From Candidatus Woesearchaeota archaeon (GTDB lineage: Archaea; Nanobdellota; Nanobdellia; UBA10117; ARS21), in NCBI GenBank assembly GCA_018698915.1, contig JABIPN010000017.1:1-44491 (forward strand): a stretch of 44,491 bases of DNA, in the 5' to 3' direction. This document shows, one piece after another, positions 17,053-24,430 of the stretch. Each line of letters begins with the position of its first letter. The first letter of the stretch is position 1. The position numbers and the translations under genes were made by a program. The notes under the pieces were generated by a model, which made no database searches, was not told the DNA's origin, and saw only the letters and a list, made by a program, of their open reading frames with translations.

Positions 17053-17337
17053 ATGGAAATTGGGAAAGTTTGTATGAAGATTGCAGGACGCGATGCAGGT
17101 AGACCGGCAATCGTAATCGAAGTACACAAAGACGGTTATGTAACAATTGACGGATATTCTAGAAGAAAGAAAGTTAATCCACAACATTTACAATTTATTG
17201 GAACAAAGGTTGATATAAAGAAAGGTGCAACTCATGACACAGTAATTAAGGCTCTTGAAAAGCTTGGATTCTCTCAACCAGAAAAATCAACTTTCGAGAA
17301 AAAAGCAAGGAAGAAAAACAAGAAGTCTAAAAAGTAA
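17053..17337 (+). CDS. rpl14e: Large subunit ribosomal protein eL14
   Basis: This 94-residue protein has a KOW/SH3 fold (MEIGKVCMKIAGRDAGRPAIVIEVHKDGYVTIDGYSRRKKVNPQHL) and a basic tail (KKARKKNKKSKK). Its position between the DUF106 gene and cbf5 is typical. In many archaea, adk, rpl34e and cmk also sit here; none is present between 17040 and 17368. The start is the ATG 12 nt after the previous stop. Confidence 0.93.
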   Translation: MEIGKVCMKIAGRDAGRPAIVIEVHKDGYVTIDGYSRRKKVNPQHLQFIGTKVDIKKGATHDTVIKALEKLGFSQPEKSTFEKKARKKNKKSKK

Positions 17338-17367
17338 TTTTTTATACACACAAAACCTTACAAAAAC

Positions 17368-18279
17368 ATGAAAATCTTAGTTAGAGACAAATCAATAAAA
17401 ATTCTTAAGAGAACTCCAAAGAAAGATATTAAAGAACTAAGAGAACATTCACTAATAATTCTAAATAAACCAAAAGGTCCGTATTCAAGAAAAGCAACCA
17501 GATTTTTACTAGATCTGGGAATAAAAAAAGCAGGACATGCTGGAACATTAGATCCAATTACAACAGGAGTTTTACCAGTATTTCTAAATAGAGGAAACAA
17601 GATATCAGGAATACTCACAATATCAAAAAAAATATACCGAGCAAACATGCATCTACATAAAGAAGTTCCAAATAAAAAAATCCAAAAAGCAGTAAAAAAA
17701 TTCACTGGAAAAATTGAACAACTTGTTCCAAAGAAATCGGCAGTAAAAAGACAAGTCAGAACAAGAGAAATTTATAAGTCAAAGATAGAAAAAATTGATG
17801 GAAGAGATGTAACACTTTATGTCGAATGTGAAGCAGGAACATACATAAGAAAATTAATTCATGACATTGGAGAAGATCTGAGTGTTGGAGCAAACATGGA
17901 TCAACTTGAAAGAATAAAATCGGGACCTTTTTTCCTAAAACATGCACACTCAACAAAAGTAATTAACGAAGCAATAAAATCAAAAGATGAAACAAAATTA
18001 AGAAAAGTTTTACTTCCATTAGAAAGAGCAGTTGAAGAAATGCCTAAAGTGTGGGTTGATGACGGCGTATTGAAACCATTTAGTTATGGTTCACCAATTT
18101 ATTACAACGGAATATTACAACTAACTAATAATATCGAGTTCAAAGATAAGGTTGCACTGTTCAATACGAAGAATGAATTAATTGGAGTTGGAATTGCACG
18201 CGGAAATTCAAAAGAATTATTAACTGAAACTGAAGGGACTGCAATAAGAAACGATATCAATTTAACTAAAATAGAATGA
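17368..18279 (+). CDS. cbf5: tRNA/rRNA pseudouridine synthase Cbf5 (dyskerin homolog)
   Basis: This 303-residue protein has the TruB/Cbf5 catalytic motif HAGTLDPITTGVLPV with the catalytic Asp at residue 62. The LIILNKPKGPYS strand precedes it and the ECEAGTYIRKLIHDIG motif follows at about 152-167. A C-terminal PUA domain spans about 222-295 (KVWVDDGVLKPFSYGSPI...DKVALFNTKNELIGVGIA). It modifies rRNA with H/ACA guide RNAs and can act on tRNA U55. A TATA-like TTTTTTATA just after the eL14 stop suggests its own promoter. The stop overlaps the next start (ATGA). Confidence 0.96.
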   Translation: MKILVRDKSIKILKRTPKKDIKELREHSLIILNKPKGPYSRKATRFLLDLGIKKAGHAGTLDPITTGVLPVFLNRGNKISGILTISKKIYRANMHLHKEVPNKKIQKAVKKFTGKIEQLVPKKSAVKRQVRTREIYKSKIEKIDGRDVTLYVECEAGTYIRKLIHDIGEDLSVGANMDQLERIKSGPFFLKHAHSTKVINEAIKSKDETKLRKVLLPLERAVEEMPKVWVDDGVLKPFSYGSPIYYNGILQLTNNIEFKDKVALFNTKNELIGVGIARGNSKELLTETEGTAIRNDINLTKIE

Positions 18280-18425
18280 TACAAAAAGAACTACTAGATG
18301 TTTTAGCATGTCCAGATGATAAATCTGAATTAGATCAGGGAAATGGAAAATTAATTTGTAAAAAATGTAAAAGAGTTTTTAAAATTGAAGATGGAATTCC
18401 AATAATGCTTCCAAAAGATTTCTAA
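18276..18425 (+). CDS. Trm112/UPF0434-like mini-protein (49 aa)
   Basis: This 49-residue reading frame starts inside the cbf5 stop (ATGA). It reads LLDVLACPDDKSELDQGNGK, then LICKKCKRVFKIEDGIPIML. This matches the Trm112/UPF0434 zinc-ribbon pattern, including the typical ending DGIPxML. Three cysteines are present (C12, C28, C31); the second of the first pair is Asp, as in some bacterial YcaR-type members. Trm112 proteins activate tRNA and release-factor methyltransferases, but a role here is inference. Its last four bases overlap the convergent PH-domain gene. Confidence 0.8.
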   Translation: MIQKELLDVLACPDDKSELDQGNGKLICKKCKRVFKIEDGIPIMLPKDF

Positions 18426-18811
18426 ATTTTAATTCGACGTTCAATTTTTTTCTTAACTTCAATTGGATTCTTTATATAATGAAATACTAAATCTGCATGC
18501 CCGCCAGTTTGAGTATGAATATGAATGTGTCCATAATTCAAAATTGCACCCAATGCACTTTGATTAACTTTTACAGTAGTCATATTATTATATCTAACTG
18601 CTTTGGAATGATCACCAATCAAACCATGTCGCAACAGTACTCGATCATTAGTAATAACTAAATGAGTAGTATATTTTTTTATTGTAGCATGGATTAGTGG
18701 GATAATTAAGGGAGACAATGCAAGTTGCCTATGATATTTAAGCCAAGAAGGGCGTTCAACATATTGTATTTTTTCACCTTCATGAAGATGTCTTTTTATT
18801 TTTTTACTCAT
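18422..18811 (-). CDS. Bacterial-type PH domain (YdbS/DUF304-like) protein
   Basis: This 129-residue protein has a Lys/His-rich N-terminus (HLHEGEKIQYVERPSWLKYHRQ), a hydrophobic segment (about residues 30-43, LALSPLIIPLIHAT), and a beta-rich core with HLVITNDRVLLRHGLIGDHSKAVRYNNMTTVKVNQS and GHIHIHTQTGG. This is the bPH2/DUF304 pattern. Function is unknown; such proteins are usually membrane-associated. The gene is convergent with the Trm112-like frame, with stops overlapping by 4 nt. A TTTAAATATT box about 20-30 bp upstream of its ATG fits a leaderless start. Confidence 0.75.
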   Translation of the reverse strand: MSKKIKRHLHEGEKIQYVERPSWLKYHRQLALSPLIIPLIHATIKKYTTHLVITNDRVLLRHGLIGDHSKAVRYNNMTTVKVNQSALGAILNYGHIHIHTQTGGHADLVFHYIKNPIEVKKKIERRIKI

Positions 18812-18895
18812 AATTATACCATATCTTTCAAATATTTAAAGATTCAGATAAGCCAGTAATAAGGTTTTTAAACCTAAAACAATGACAAAAACCAC

Positions 18896-18978
18896 GCCAA
18901 GGTCGCATAGCCTGGTATTGCGCAGGATTGCTAATTCTGTTCCTTCGGGAGTCGCGGGTTCAAATCCCGTCCTTGGCG
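18896..18978 (+). tRNA. tRNA-Ser(GCT)
   Basis: Acceptor arms GCCAAGG (18896-18902) and CCTTGGC (18971-18977) pair fully, with discriminator G. The anticodon stem CAGGA/TTCTG holds the loop TTGCTAA, giving anticodon GCT. A long variable arm (TTCCTTCGGGAG) fits a class II serine tRNA. The T-loop is GTTCAAATC. CCA is not encoded. A TTTTTAAA box about 25 bp upstream is a likely promoter. It lies about 90 bp before uS13. Confidence 0.93.
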
Positions 18979-19037
18979 TTCGTTATTAAAATTTAACAAA
19001 CCACTTGCTCTAAGTGATTTGGTTTTCCATCGATACC

Positions 19038-19045
19038 TTTAAAAA
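19038..19045 (+). promoter_or_regulatory. TATA box for the uS13 operon
   Basis: TTTAAAAA lies 23-30 bp before the uS13 ATG at 19068. A start site about 25 bp downstream would leave almost no leader, although GAGGT directly before the ATG could act as a ribosome-binding site if transcription begins upstream, for example at tRNA-Ser. Confidence 0.5.
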
Positions 19046-19067
19046 CTAAACATAAATTAATGAGGTT

Positions 19068-19523
19068 ATGGCTGAGAGTGAATTCAGAGCAATTATTCGA
19101 TTAGGAGACAAGGATATCAAGGGCGAAGTACCAATGGGTCACGCACTAACAAAGCCTAAAGGCTCATCCTTTATGTTTGCTAATGCTATTTGTAAAGTTC
19201 TTAATTTAGATATAAAGAAGAAATGTGGTGCTTATGATCTTAAAGAAATTGAAAAAATTGAAGATGCTATTAGAAATCCATCAAAATATAATATTCCAAC
19301 TTGGCTTATGAATCGTAGAAAAGATAGAGAAACAGGAGAAGATAAACATCTTTTATCCTCAGATCTAGATCTTACAAAACAATTCGACATAAGAGCCATG
19401 AGAAAGATTAAGAGTTATAAGGGAGTTAGACACGCAGCAGGTTCTAAGAAAGTTCGTGGTCAATCCACTAAATCTACTGGAAGAAAAGGTAGCGTTGCTA
19501 CACGTAAGAAGGAAACTAAATAA
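19068..19523 (+). CDS. rps13: Small subunit ribosomal protein uS13
   Basis: This 151-residue protein starts EFRAIIRLGDKDIKGEVPMGHALTKPKG. It contains the helix-two-turns-helix region (NPSKYNIPTWLMNRRKDRETGEDKHLL) and the basic C-terminus RKIKSYKGVRHAAGSKKVRGQSTKSTGRKG, which reaches the P-site tRNA. It opens the archaeal S13 operon (uS13-uS4-uS11-Rpo3). The junction with uS4 is TAATG. Confidence 0.97.
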   Translation: MAESEFRAIIRLGDKDIKGEVPMGHALTKPKGSSFMFANAICKVLNLDIKKKCGAYDLKEIEKIEDAIRNPSKYNIPTWLMNRRKDRETGEDKHLLSSDLDLTKQFDIRAMRKIKSYKGVRHAAGSKKVRGQSTKSTGRKGSVATRKKETK

Positions 19524-20074
19524 TGGGACTAGCAAGACACCAAAGAAAAAAATACACATCACCAAACCACCCTTGGAAAGCTGATAGAATTGATGAAGAA
19601 ACTGAAATCGTCAAAGAATACGGCTTTAAAAACAAGAAACAAATTTGGAAGATGGAATCCATTCTAAGAAATTATAGAGTTCAAGCTAGAGAAATTGTAG
19701 GTCTTCGAGGAGAACGAAAAGATCAAGCACTTAATACTTTAATTACAAAATTAGTCAAACTTGGACTAGTAGAAAAAGGAGCTACTGCAGACAATGTTCT
19801 AAATTTACAACTTCGAGATTTACTTGAACGGAGACTTCAAACGGTTGTATACAAAATGGGATTATCAAATTCAGTTAATCAATCAAGACAATTTATTCTA
19901 CACAAAAAAGTTACAGTAAATGGAACTGCACTAACTTCACCATCATATTTAGTTAGAGAGGGTGACAAGATTGCATTCAAAGAAGGATTTTCACCAGTTC
20001 TTGTTGAAGTAGTTGAAAAGGCTCCAAAAACTGAAGAAAAAGTAGAAGTTAAACTTCAAGAGGTGAAGGAATAA
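19523..20074 (+). CDS. rps4: Small subunit ribosomal protein uS4
   Basis: This 183-residue archaeal-type protein begins GLARHQRKKYTSPNHPWKADRIDEE. It has the S4 RNA-binding domain at about residues 104-165 (DLLERRLQTVVYKMGLSNSVNQSRQFILHKKVTVNGTALTSPSYLVREGD). The last 20 or so residues are an acidic/Lys-rich tail. uS4 nucleates 30S body assembly. GGTGA about 10 nt before its end can direct translation of uS11. Both ends share one base with the neighbouring genes. Confidence 0.97.
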   Translation: MGLARHQRKKYTSPNHPWKADRIDEETEIVKEYGFKNKKQIWKMESILRNYRVQAREIVGLRGERKDQALNTLITKLVKLGLVEKGATADNVLNLQLRDLLERRLQTVVYKMGLSNSVNQSRQFILHKKVTVNGTALTSPSYLVREGDKIAFKEGFSPVLVEVVEKAPKTEEKVEVKLQEVKE

Positions 20075-20469
20075 TGGCAAAAGAAGGACAAACAGGAATT
20101 GCACACATTTACTCCTCTTACAATAATACTATATTACATATCACAGATATGACTGGCGCAGAAACAATTGCACTAGTTTCAGGTGGTCAAGTTACAAAGC
20201 AACAAAGATTAGAAGCTCATGCAAACACTTCAATATTTATGGCAAAAAACGCAATTAATACTGCAAAAGTAAAAGGAGTAAACAAATTACATGTTCGAGT
20301 TAGAGCTCAAGGAGGACACAATGGTTCAAGATATCCAGGTCCGGGAGCACAACCAGCAATCAGAACACTAACAAAGAATGGAATGAAAATATTATCAATT
20401 TCAGACGTCACACCAATTCCGCACGGTGGATGTCGAAAGAAAGGCGGAAGAAGAGGTAGAAGAGTATGA
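20074..20469 (+). CDS. rps11: Small subunit ribosomal protein uS11
   Basis: This 131-residue protein shows the conserved GIAHIYSSYNNTILHITDMTGAETIALVSGG and the C-terminal LRVRAQGGHNGSRYPGPGAQPAIRTL...ISDVTPIPHGGCRKKGGRRGRRV. It lines the 30S platform near the mRNA exit. It overlaps Rpo3 by ATGA. Confidence 0.98.
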   Translation: MAKEGQTGIAHIYSSYNNTILHITDMTGAETIALVSGGQVTKQQRLEAHANTSIFMAKNAINTAKVKGVNKLHVRVRAQGGHNGSRYPGPGAQPAIRTLTKNGMKILSISDVTPIPHGGCRKKGGRRGRRV

Positions 20470-21113
20470 AATTTCAAATACTTAATTCAACAGATAATGA
20501 ACTTCAACTGGTTGTTGAAGATGTATCAGAAGCTTTGATGAATATAATCCGAAGAACAGTTTCTTTCGAAGTACCTACTTTCGCAGTAGAAGAAGTTTAT
20601 TTCAAAGAAAATACGTCAGTATTATATGACGAAATCCTTGCACACAGAATAGGATTAGTTCCACTAAAAGTTGATAAAGGAATATTTGTAATGAAGGATC
20701 CAAAAGTTGAATTAACTTTAACAGTCGAAGGTCCAAAAGAAGTAACTTCAGCAGATTTGAAATTAGAGGGAAAAGGCGTAGAAGCACTTTATCCAAAAAC
20801 ACCACTAGTTAAAATTTCAAAGAATCAAAGAATTGAACTCAGAGCAGTTGCAATTCCCGGAACAGGAAAAGAACATGTAAAATGGTCTGCAGGTCATGCC
20901 TACTATTTCCACTATCCCTCAAAAGCAAAAGGTTCAGAAAACCTCGAAAAACTACGAAAAATGGTAGACGAAGAGGAAATAGGAACACTTAAAAACCAAC
21001 CAAATAAATTCATACTTGTAATCGAAAGCTGGGGACAGCTTGAACCAAAAGTACTGCTTAAGCAGGCTCTAAATAAAATCGGAGCAAACTTAAGTGAGTT
21101 GAAGGTAAAGTAG
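20466..21113 (+). CDS. rpo3: RNA polymerase subunit Rpo3 (RpoD, alpha-like)
   Basis: This 215-residue archaeal D subunit has the alpha dimerisation motif EDVSEALMNIIRRTVSFEVPTFAVEEVYFKENTSVLYDEILAHRIGLVPL and the C-terminal NKFILVIESWGQLEPKVLLKQALNKIG. The insertion domain is short. There is no CxxC-rich ferredoxin-like 4Fe-4S domain; the protein contains no cysteines. It nucleates polymerase assembly. The gene ends 8 nt before tRNA-Leu. Confidence 0.96.
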   Translation: MKFQILNSTDNELQLVVEDVSEALMNIIRRTVSFEVPTFAVEEVYFKENTSVLYDEILAHRIGLVPLKVDKGIFVMKDPKVELTLTVEGPKEVTSADLKLEGKGVEALYPKTPLVKISKNQRIELRAVAIPGTGKEHVKWSAGHAYYFHYPSKAKGSENLEKLRKMVDEEEIGTLKNQPNKFILVIESWGQLEPKVLLKQALNKIGANLSELKVK

Positions 21114-21121
21114 ACCCTCAC

Positions 21122-21205
21122 GCACGAGTGCCAGAGCGGTCAAATGGGCTGGGTTTAGGTCCCAGTGGCTTAGTGCCTTCGCAGGTTCGAATCCTGTCTC
21201 GTGCA
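21122..21205 (+). tRNA. tRNA-Leu(TAG)
   Basis: Acceptor arms GCACGAG (21122-21128) and CTCGTGC (21198-21204) pair fully, with discriminator A. The anticodon stem CTGGG/CCCAG holds the loop TTTAGGT, giving anticodon TAG. The long variable arm (TGGCTTAGTGCC) is class II. The T-arm is GCAGGTTCGAATCCTGT. No CCA is encoded. It sits between rpo3 (8 nt) and rpl18e (26 nt) on the same strand, so it is probably cut from the operon transcript. The same placement is known from the halobacterial S9 operon. Confidence 0.95.
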
Positions 21206-21231
21206 TAAGATTCACAAAGGAAAAAAAGAAA

Positions 21232-21564
21232 ATGGAAACAAACATACACTTGAAGCTGTTAATTGCTAGCCTTAGAAAGAAGTCTGACTTCTGGAATGAG
21301 GTGTCAACAAAGCTTTCTGTACCTGCAAGAAAAAGAGTTACAGTAAATTTAGGTAGCTTAAATGAATATACTGATGGGGAAACAGTAGTTATCCCTGGAA
21401 AGTTAGTGGCAGGCGGACAACTTACAAAGAAACTTAACATTGCATGTTGGAGATTCTCAGAAGCTGTTCTTAACAAAGTAAAGCAATCAGGTTCAAAGTT
21501 AGTGTCCCTACACGATCTTTCAGCAAAGGATGAGAAAGGCGACAAATTGAGGATAATTGCATGA
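21232..21564 (+). CDS. rpl18e: Large subunit ribosomal protein eL18
   Basis: This 110-residue protein has the archaeal length. It has LIASLRKKSDFWNEVSTKLSVPARKRVTVNLGSLNEYTDGETVVIPGKLVAGGQLTKKL, with the typical VNLGxL and VxGxGxL motifs of the uL15-related eL18 fold, and ends SLHDLSAKDEKGDKLRIIA. An AAAGGAAAAAAAG purine run precedes the start. It overlaps uL13 by ATGA. Confidence 0.95.
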   Translation: METNIHLKLLIASLRKKSDFWNEVSTKLSVPARKRVTVNLGSLNEYTDGETVVIPGKLVAGGQLTKKLNIACWRFSEAVLNKVKQSGSKLVSLHDLSAKDEKGDKLRIIA

Positions 21565-21983
21565 AAGTATACGATGCATCCGACTTAGTTCTTGGTAGAT
21601 TATCAAGCGTAGTCGCAAAGGAAGCACTATTAGGAAAAGAGATAGTAATTGTAAATTGTGAGAATGCAATTGTTACTGGATCAAAGAAAGCAATTTTATC
21701 AAAATTTGAAAATTTCAAGAATATTGGAAAACCATTTCATGGACCCTTTACTCCAAAATTCCCTGACAGAATTGTCAGACGATCAATAAAGAGAATGTTA
21801 CCTTACAAAACATCAAGAGGAAGCATAGCATATAAAAAAATTATGTGCTATTTAGGGATTCCAAATGAATTCAAAGATTCAGAATTACAAACAATTGAAT
21901 CGGCAAACTTATCAAAACTTAAATATTCACAATATATGAAGATTGGAGATTTCGCAAAAATAATTGGTAAATATGGTAAGTAA
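21561..21983 (+). CDS. rpl13: Large subunit ribosomal protein uL13
   Basis: This 140-residue protein starts KVYDASDLVLGRLSSVVAKEALLGKEIVIVNCENAIVTGSK. It contains GPFTPKFPDRIVRRSIKRMLPYKTSRGSIAYKKIMCYLGIP, matching archaeal uL13. It binds 23S rRNA early in assembly. It overlaps eL18 by 4 nt and uS9 by 11 nt, the longest same-strand overlap between ribosomal protein genes here. Confidence 0.97.
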   Translation: MKVYDASDLVLGRLSSVVAKEALLGKEIVIVNCENAIVTGSKKAILSKFENFKNIGKPFHGPFTPKFPDRIVRRSIKRMLPYKTSRGSIAYKKIMCYLGIPNEFKDSELQTIESANLSKLKYSQYMKIGDFAKIIGKYGK

Positions 21984-22383
21984 ATCAAACGTAACTGTAG
22001 CAAGCGGAAAACGGAAGCAAGCAATAGCTAGAGCAATCTTACGACCAGGGAAAGGAAATCTAAAAATTAATAGCACTCCAATTTCAGAGTATCAACCAGA
22101 AATGTTCCAGCTAAGAATGCAGGAACCAATCATAATCGCAGGTGACATCGCTCAAAAAGTTGACATCCAAGTTAACATTAAAGGCGGAGGCCAATCTGGT
22201 CAAGCAGAAGCAGCACGTCTAGCAATCGCAAGAGCTCTTGTTAAGCACTCAAAATCTGAGGACTTAAAGAAAGCATATCTTGATTATGACAGACATTTAG
22301 TTGTTGCAGACGTTAGAAGAAATGAACCACACAAACCTAACAAATCTTCTCCAAGAGCCAAGCGACAAAAATCGTACAGATAA
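21973..22383 (+). CDS. rps9: Small subunit ribosomal protein uS9
   Basis: This 136-residue protein reads VTVASGKRKQAIARAILRPGKGNLKINSTPI. The GQSGQAEAARLAIARALVKH segment and the C-terminal DVRRNEPHKPNKSSPRAKRQKSYR tail follow; the last Lys-Arg-like residues contact P-site tRNA. I start at ATG 21973, which overlaps uL13 by 11 nt. An in-frame TTG three codons upstream is a weaker start. Rpo10 follows after one base. Confidence 0.95.
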   Translation: MVSKSNVTVASGKRKQAIARAILRPGKGNLKINSTPISEYQPEMFQLRMQEPIIIAGDIAQKVDIQVNIKGGGQSGQAEAARLAIARALVKHSKSEDLKKAYLDYDRHLVVADVRRNEPHKPNKSSPRAKRQKSYR

Positions 22384-22384
22384 A

Positions 22385-22582
22385 ATGATAATTCCAGTAA
22401 GATGTTTTTCATGCGGAAAGCCAATCGCACACGAGTGGCAGGCTTTCAAAGAAGAAAAGAAGAAAGGCGGAGATCTAAAGAAAGCTTTAGACAAAGCAGG
22501 TCTTAAGAGACAATGCTGTAGAGCAATATTCATGTCTCAAGTTGATGCAATAGACATAATTTCAAAATATCAACGAGGATAG
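22385..22582 (+). CDS. rpo10: RNA polymerase subunit Rpo10 (RpoN)
   Basis: This 65-residue protein has the usual length. It has the atypical zinc-bundle motif CFSCGK at residues 7-10 and the QCCRAIFMSQVDAIDIISKYQ segment with C44-C45, matching the CX2C...CC pattern. The ATG lies one base after the uS9 stop; a longer in-frame start exists only inside uS9. In many archaea rpoK and uS2 follow here, but in this genome a membrane protease follows instead. Confidence 0.95.
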   Translation: MIIPVRCFSCGKPIAHEWQAFKEEKKKGGDLKKALDKAGLKRQCCRAIFMSQVDAIDIISKYQRG

Positions 22583-22612
22583 ATTTATTAATTCCTCTTG
22601 CATAATTTTTTT

Positions 22613-23677
22613 ATGACTTTTGGGCAATTCAAACGACATGGGCTTGTTTTTATGTGGGAGACCAAAAAAGGTCTTCGAATATTAGATTCAATTGCTAAGC
22701 GATTTAGAACTATTCTGAAATATTGGTCCTATCTAGGAATTCTAATTGGATTTTTGGGAATGGCTTTCATTTTTTATACTCTAACAAAATCAGTTTATAC
22801 TCTTTTAATTGGAGTTTCAGCAGCACCCGCAGTTTCACTAGTAATTCCTGGAGTTAAAATGGCAAATGGAATAAGAGTACCATTAATCGAAGGAATTCTG
22901 GCACTAGTAACGTTACTCTTCATTCACGAAGGAGGGCACGGAGTAATATCTCGAGTACATAATATTAAAATAAAATCGGCAGGAGCAGGATTATTAGCAA
23001 TACTACCTTTTGCATTTGTTAGACCTGATGAGAAAAAATTAGCCAAATCACCACTAATACACAGGCTATCGATGTATGCGGCAGGACCTTGGGCAAATAT
23101 AACTTCAGCAATTCTCGCAGTATTAGCAATGATGTTTCTAGTAGCACCAGTAATGACAGGAGCATTCGAAACAACAGGTCTCGAAATTATGGGTACTGAA
23201 GAAGGACTACCTATGCAAGAAGCAGGAGTTGTAACGGGAGATACTTTATTAGCAATTGATGGACTAATAATAACTGATTATCAAGAATTTATCAAACAAA
23301 TTTCTGAGAAAAACCCAGGAGACGTGACAACATTCACATTACAAGATCGAGAATTAGAAGTAACTGCAACTAATAATAATAATAATGAAGCAGGATATTT
23401 CGGATTTAGTTTCTACCCAAAACTTGAAGCTACAAAATGGTATTCAAATAGTCTATTAAGATTCTCAAAATTTCTAAATTGGTTCTTCATTCTAAGTTTA
23501 GGAGTAGGATTATTTAATCTATTACCAATTCCAATTCTTGATGGTGGAAGAATGATGAAAGACGGAATTTCCGCAATAATTAAAGACAAAATACGCGCAA
23601 ACAAAGTCTTTATGTATCTTTCTTTGCTTAGTACGGGAGTCTTAATTGGAGCCATCGTGCTACCATTTATGATCTAA
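22613..23677 (+). CDS. Site-2-type intramembrane metalloprotease (M50) with PDZ domain
   Basis: This protein has 354 residues from ATG 22613. The zinc-binding HEGGH motif (residues 105-109) lies in a transmembrane helix. The second metal motif NLLPIPILDGG, with Asp310, lies in a C-terminal helix. A PDZ-like domain spans about 195-255 (GLPMQEAGVVTGDTLLAIDGLIITDYQEFIKQI). Five or six membrane segments are visible. The family cleaves transmembrane regulators or remnant signal peptides; the substrate here is unknown. A TTG start five codons upstream is possible. A TTTATTAA box follows the Rpo10 stop. Confidence 0.9.
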   Translation: MTFGQFKRHGLVFMWETKKGLRILDSIAKRFRTILKYWSYLGILIGFLGMAFIFYTLTKSVYTLLIGVSAAPAVSLVIPGVKMANGIRVPLIEGILALVTLLFIHEGGHGVISRVHNIKIKSAGAGLLAILPFAFVRPDEKKLAKSPLIHRLSMYAAGPWANITSAILAVLAMMFLVAPVMTGAFETTGLEIMGTEEGLPMQEAGVVTGDTLLAIDGLIITDYQEFIKQISEKNPGDVTTFTLQDRELEVTATNNNNNEAGYFGFSFYPKLEATKWYSNSLLRFSKFLNWFFILSLGVGLFNLLPIPILDGGRMMKDGISAIIKDKIRANKVFMYLSLLSTGVLIGAIVLPFMI

Positions 23678-23723
23678 CGACATCTTTAATTATGAGTGAT
23701 GCGTTAATACATACCCGGCATAA

Positions 23724-24353
23724 ATGTTAAGTATTGATAAAATAAAAGAAATAGTCGAAGACATGGGCATTGAGCTCGATGAACAGACTCAGGAAATTCT
23801 AGAAATATTATCAAATACACCAATAATTTCTGAAAATGAGATAGCAGAAAAATTGGAAATAAAAATTAATGCTGCAAGAAAATCTCTTTACAAATTACAT
23901 TCAGCAGGATTTGTTGAATACACTAAAGAAAAAGATGCAGAGAAAAAATGGTGGTATATTTATTTCTGGAGTTTAAATCAAAAGAAGCTTCTTGATATTT
24001 ATCTGCGACATAAACAAAAAATAGTTAAGAAAAATGAAGAAACAATTGTCGCTGAACGTGAGTTCGAATTCCAAACAAAAGATGGTGCATTAAAATTCAA
24101 ATACGAAGAGGCTCTTGCCAACGACTTTGTTTCTCCTGAAAATGGAAGACCTCTAGTTCAAATTAATAATCTTAATTTTATTCAACAACTTGAAACTGAT
24201 ATTCAAACATTAAATACACAAATTAATGACATTAAACTTTTACAGGAAAAATATAAAGAAGAAATGACTAAACTAATTGTTGCTGAGGAAGTTCCTGAAG
24301 AACCCAAAAAGAAACCAAAAAAAAAGATAGTAGCAAAAGTAGCTAAAAAATAA
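23724..24353 (+). CDS. tfe: Transcription factor E alpha (TFE) lacking zinc-ribbon cysteines
   Basis: This 209-residue protein has an N-terminal winged helix (about residues 15-80, with EILEILSNTPIISENEIAEKLEIKINAARKSLYKLHSAGFVEYTKEKD and the conserved WWYIYFW strand), a helical linker and a ribbon-like domain. At the ribbon, residues matching the four zinc cysteines of other archaeal TFE appear to be Gln117, Ala122, Ser137 and Asn140 (EFQTKDGALKFKYEEALANDFVSPENGRPL). The whole protein has no cysteine. It ends with a coiled coil and a Lys-rich tail (PKKKPKKK). TFE helps promoter opening by RNA polymerase. The stop is 5 bp from the convergent tRNA-Gln. Confidence 0.88.
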   Translation: MLSIDKIKEIVEDMGIELDEQTQEILEILSNTPIISENEIAEKLEIKINAARKSLYKLHSAGFVEYTKEKDAEKKWWYIYFWSLNQKKLLDIYLRHKQKIVKKNEETIVAEREFEFQTKDGALKFKYEEALANDFVSPENGRPLVQINNLNFIQQLETDIQTLNTQINDIKLLQEKYKEEMTKLIVAEEVPEEPKKKPKKKIVAKVAKK

Positions 24354-24357
24354 ATTC

Positions 24358-24430
24358 TAGCCCTGCCCGGATTTGAACCGGGGTCCCGAGATCCAAAGTC
24401 TCAGATGATTGACCACTACACTACAGGGCT
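24358..24430 (-). tRNA. tRNA-Gln(TTG)
   Basis: On the minus strand, acceptor arms AGCCCTG (24430-24424) and CAGGGCT (24365-24359) pair fully, with discriminator A. The anticodon stem TGAGA/TCTCG encloses CTTTGGA, giving anticodon TTG. The T-arm is CCCGGTTCAAATCCGGG. The first pair is A1-U72, usual for archaeal tRNA-Gln. No CCA is encoded. It is the natural substrate of the GatDE enzyme encoded at 33342-36016. It is convergent with tfe. A TTTAAATAA box at about 24450-24458 on the minus strand is a candidate promoter. Confidence 0.94.
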
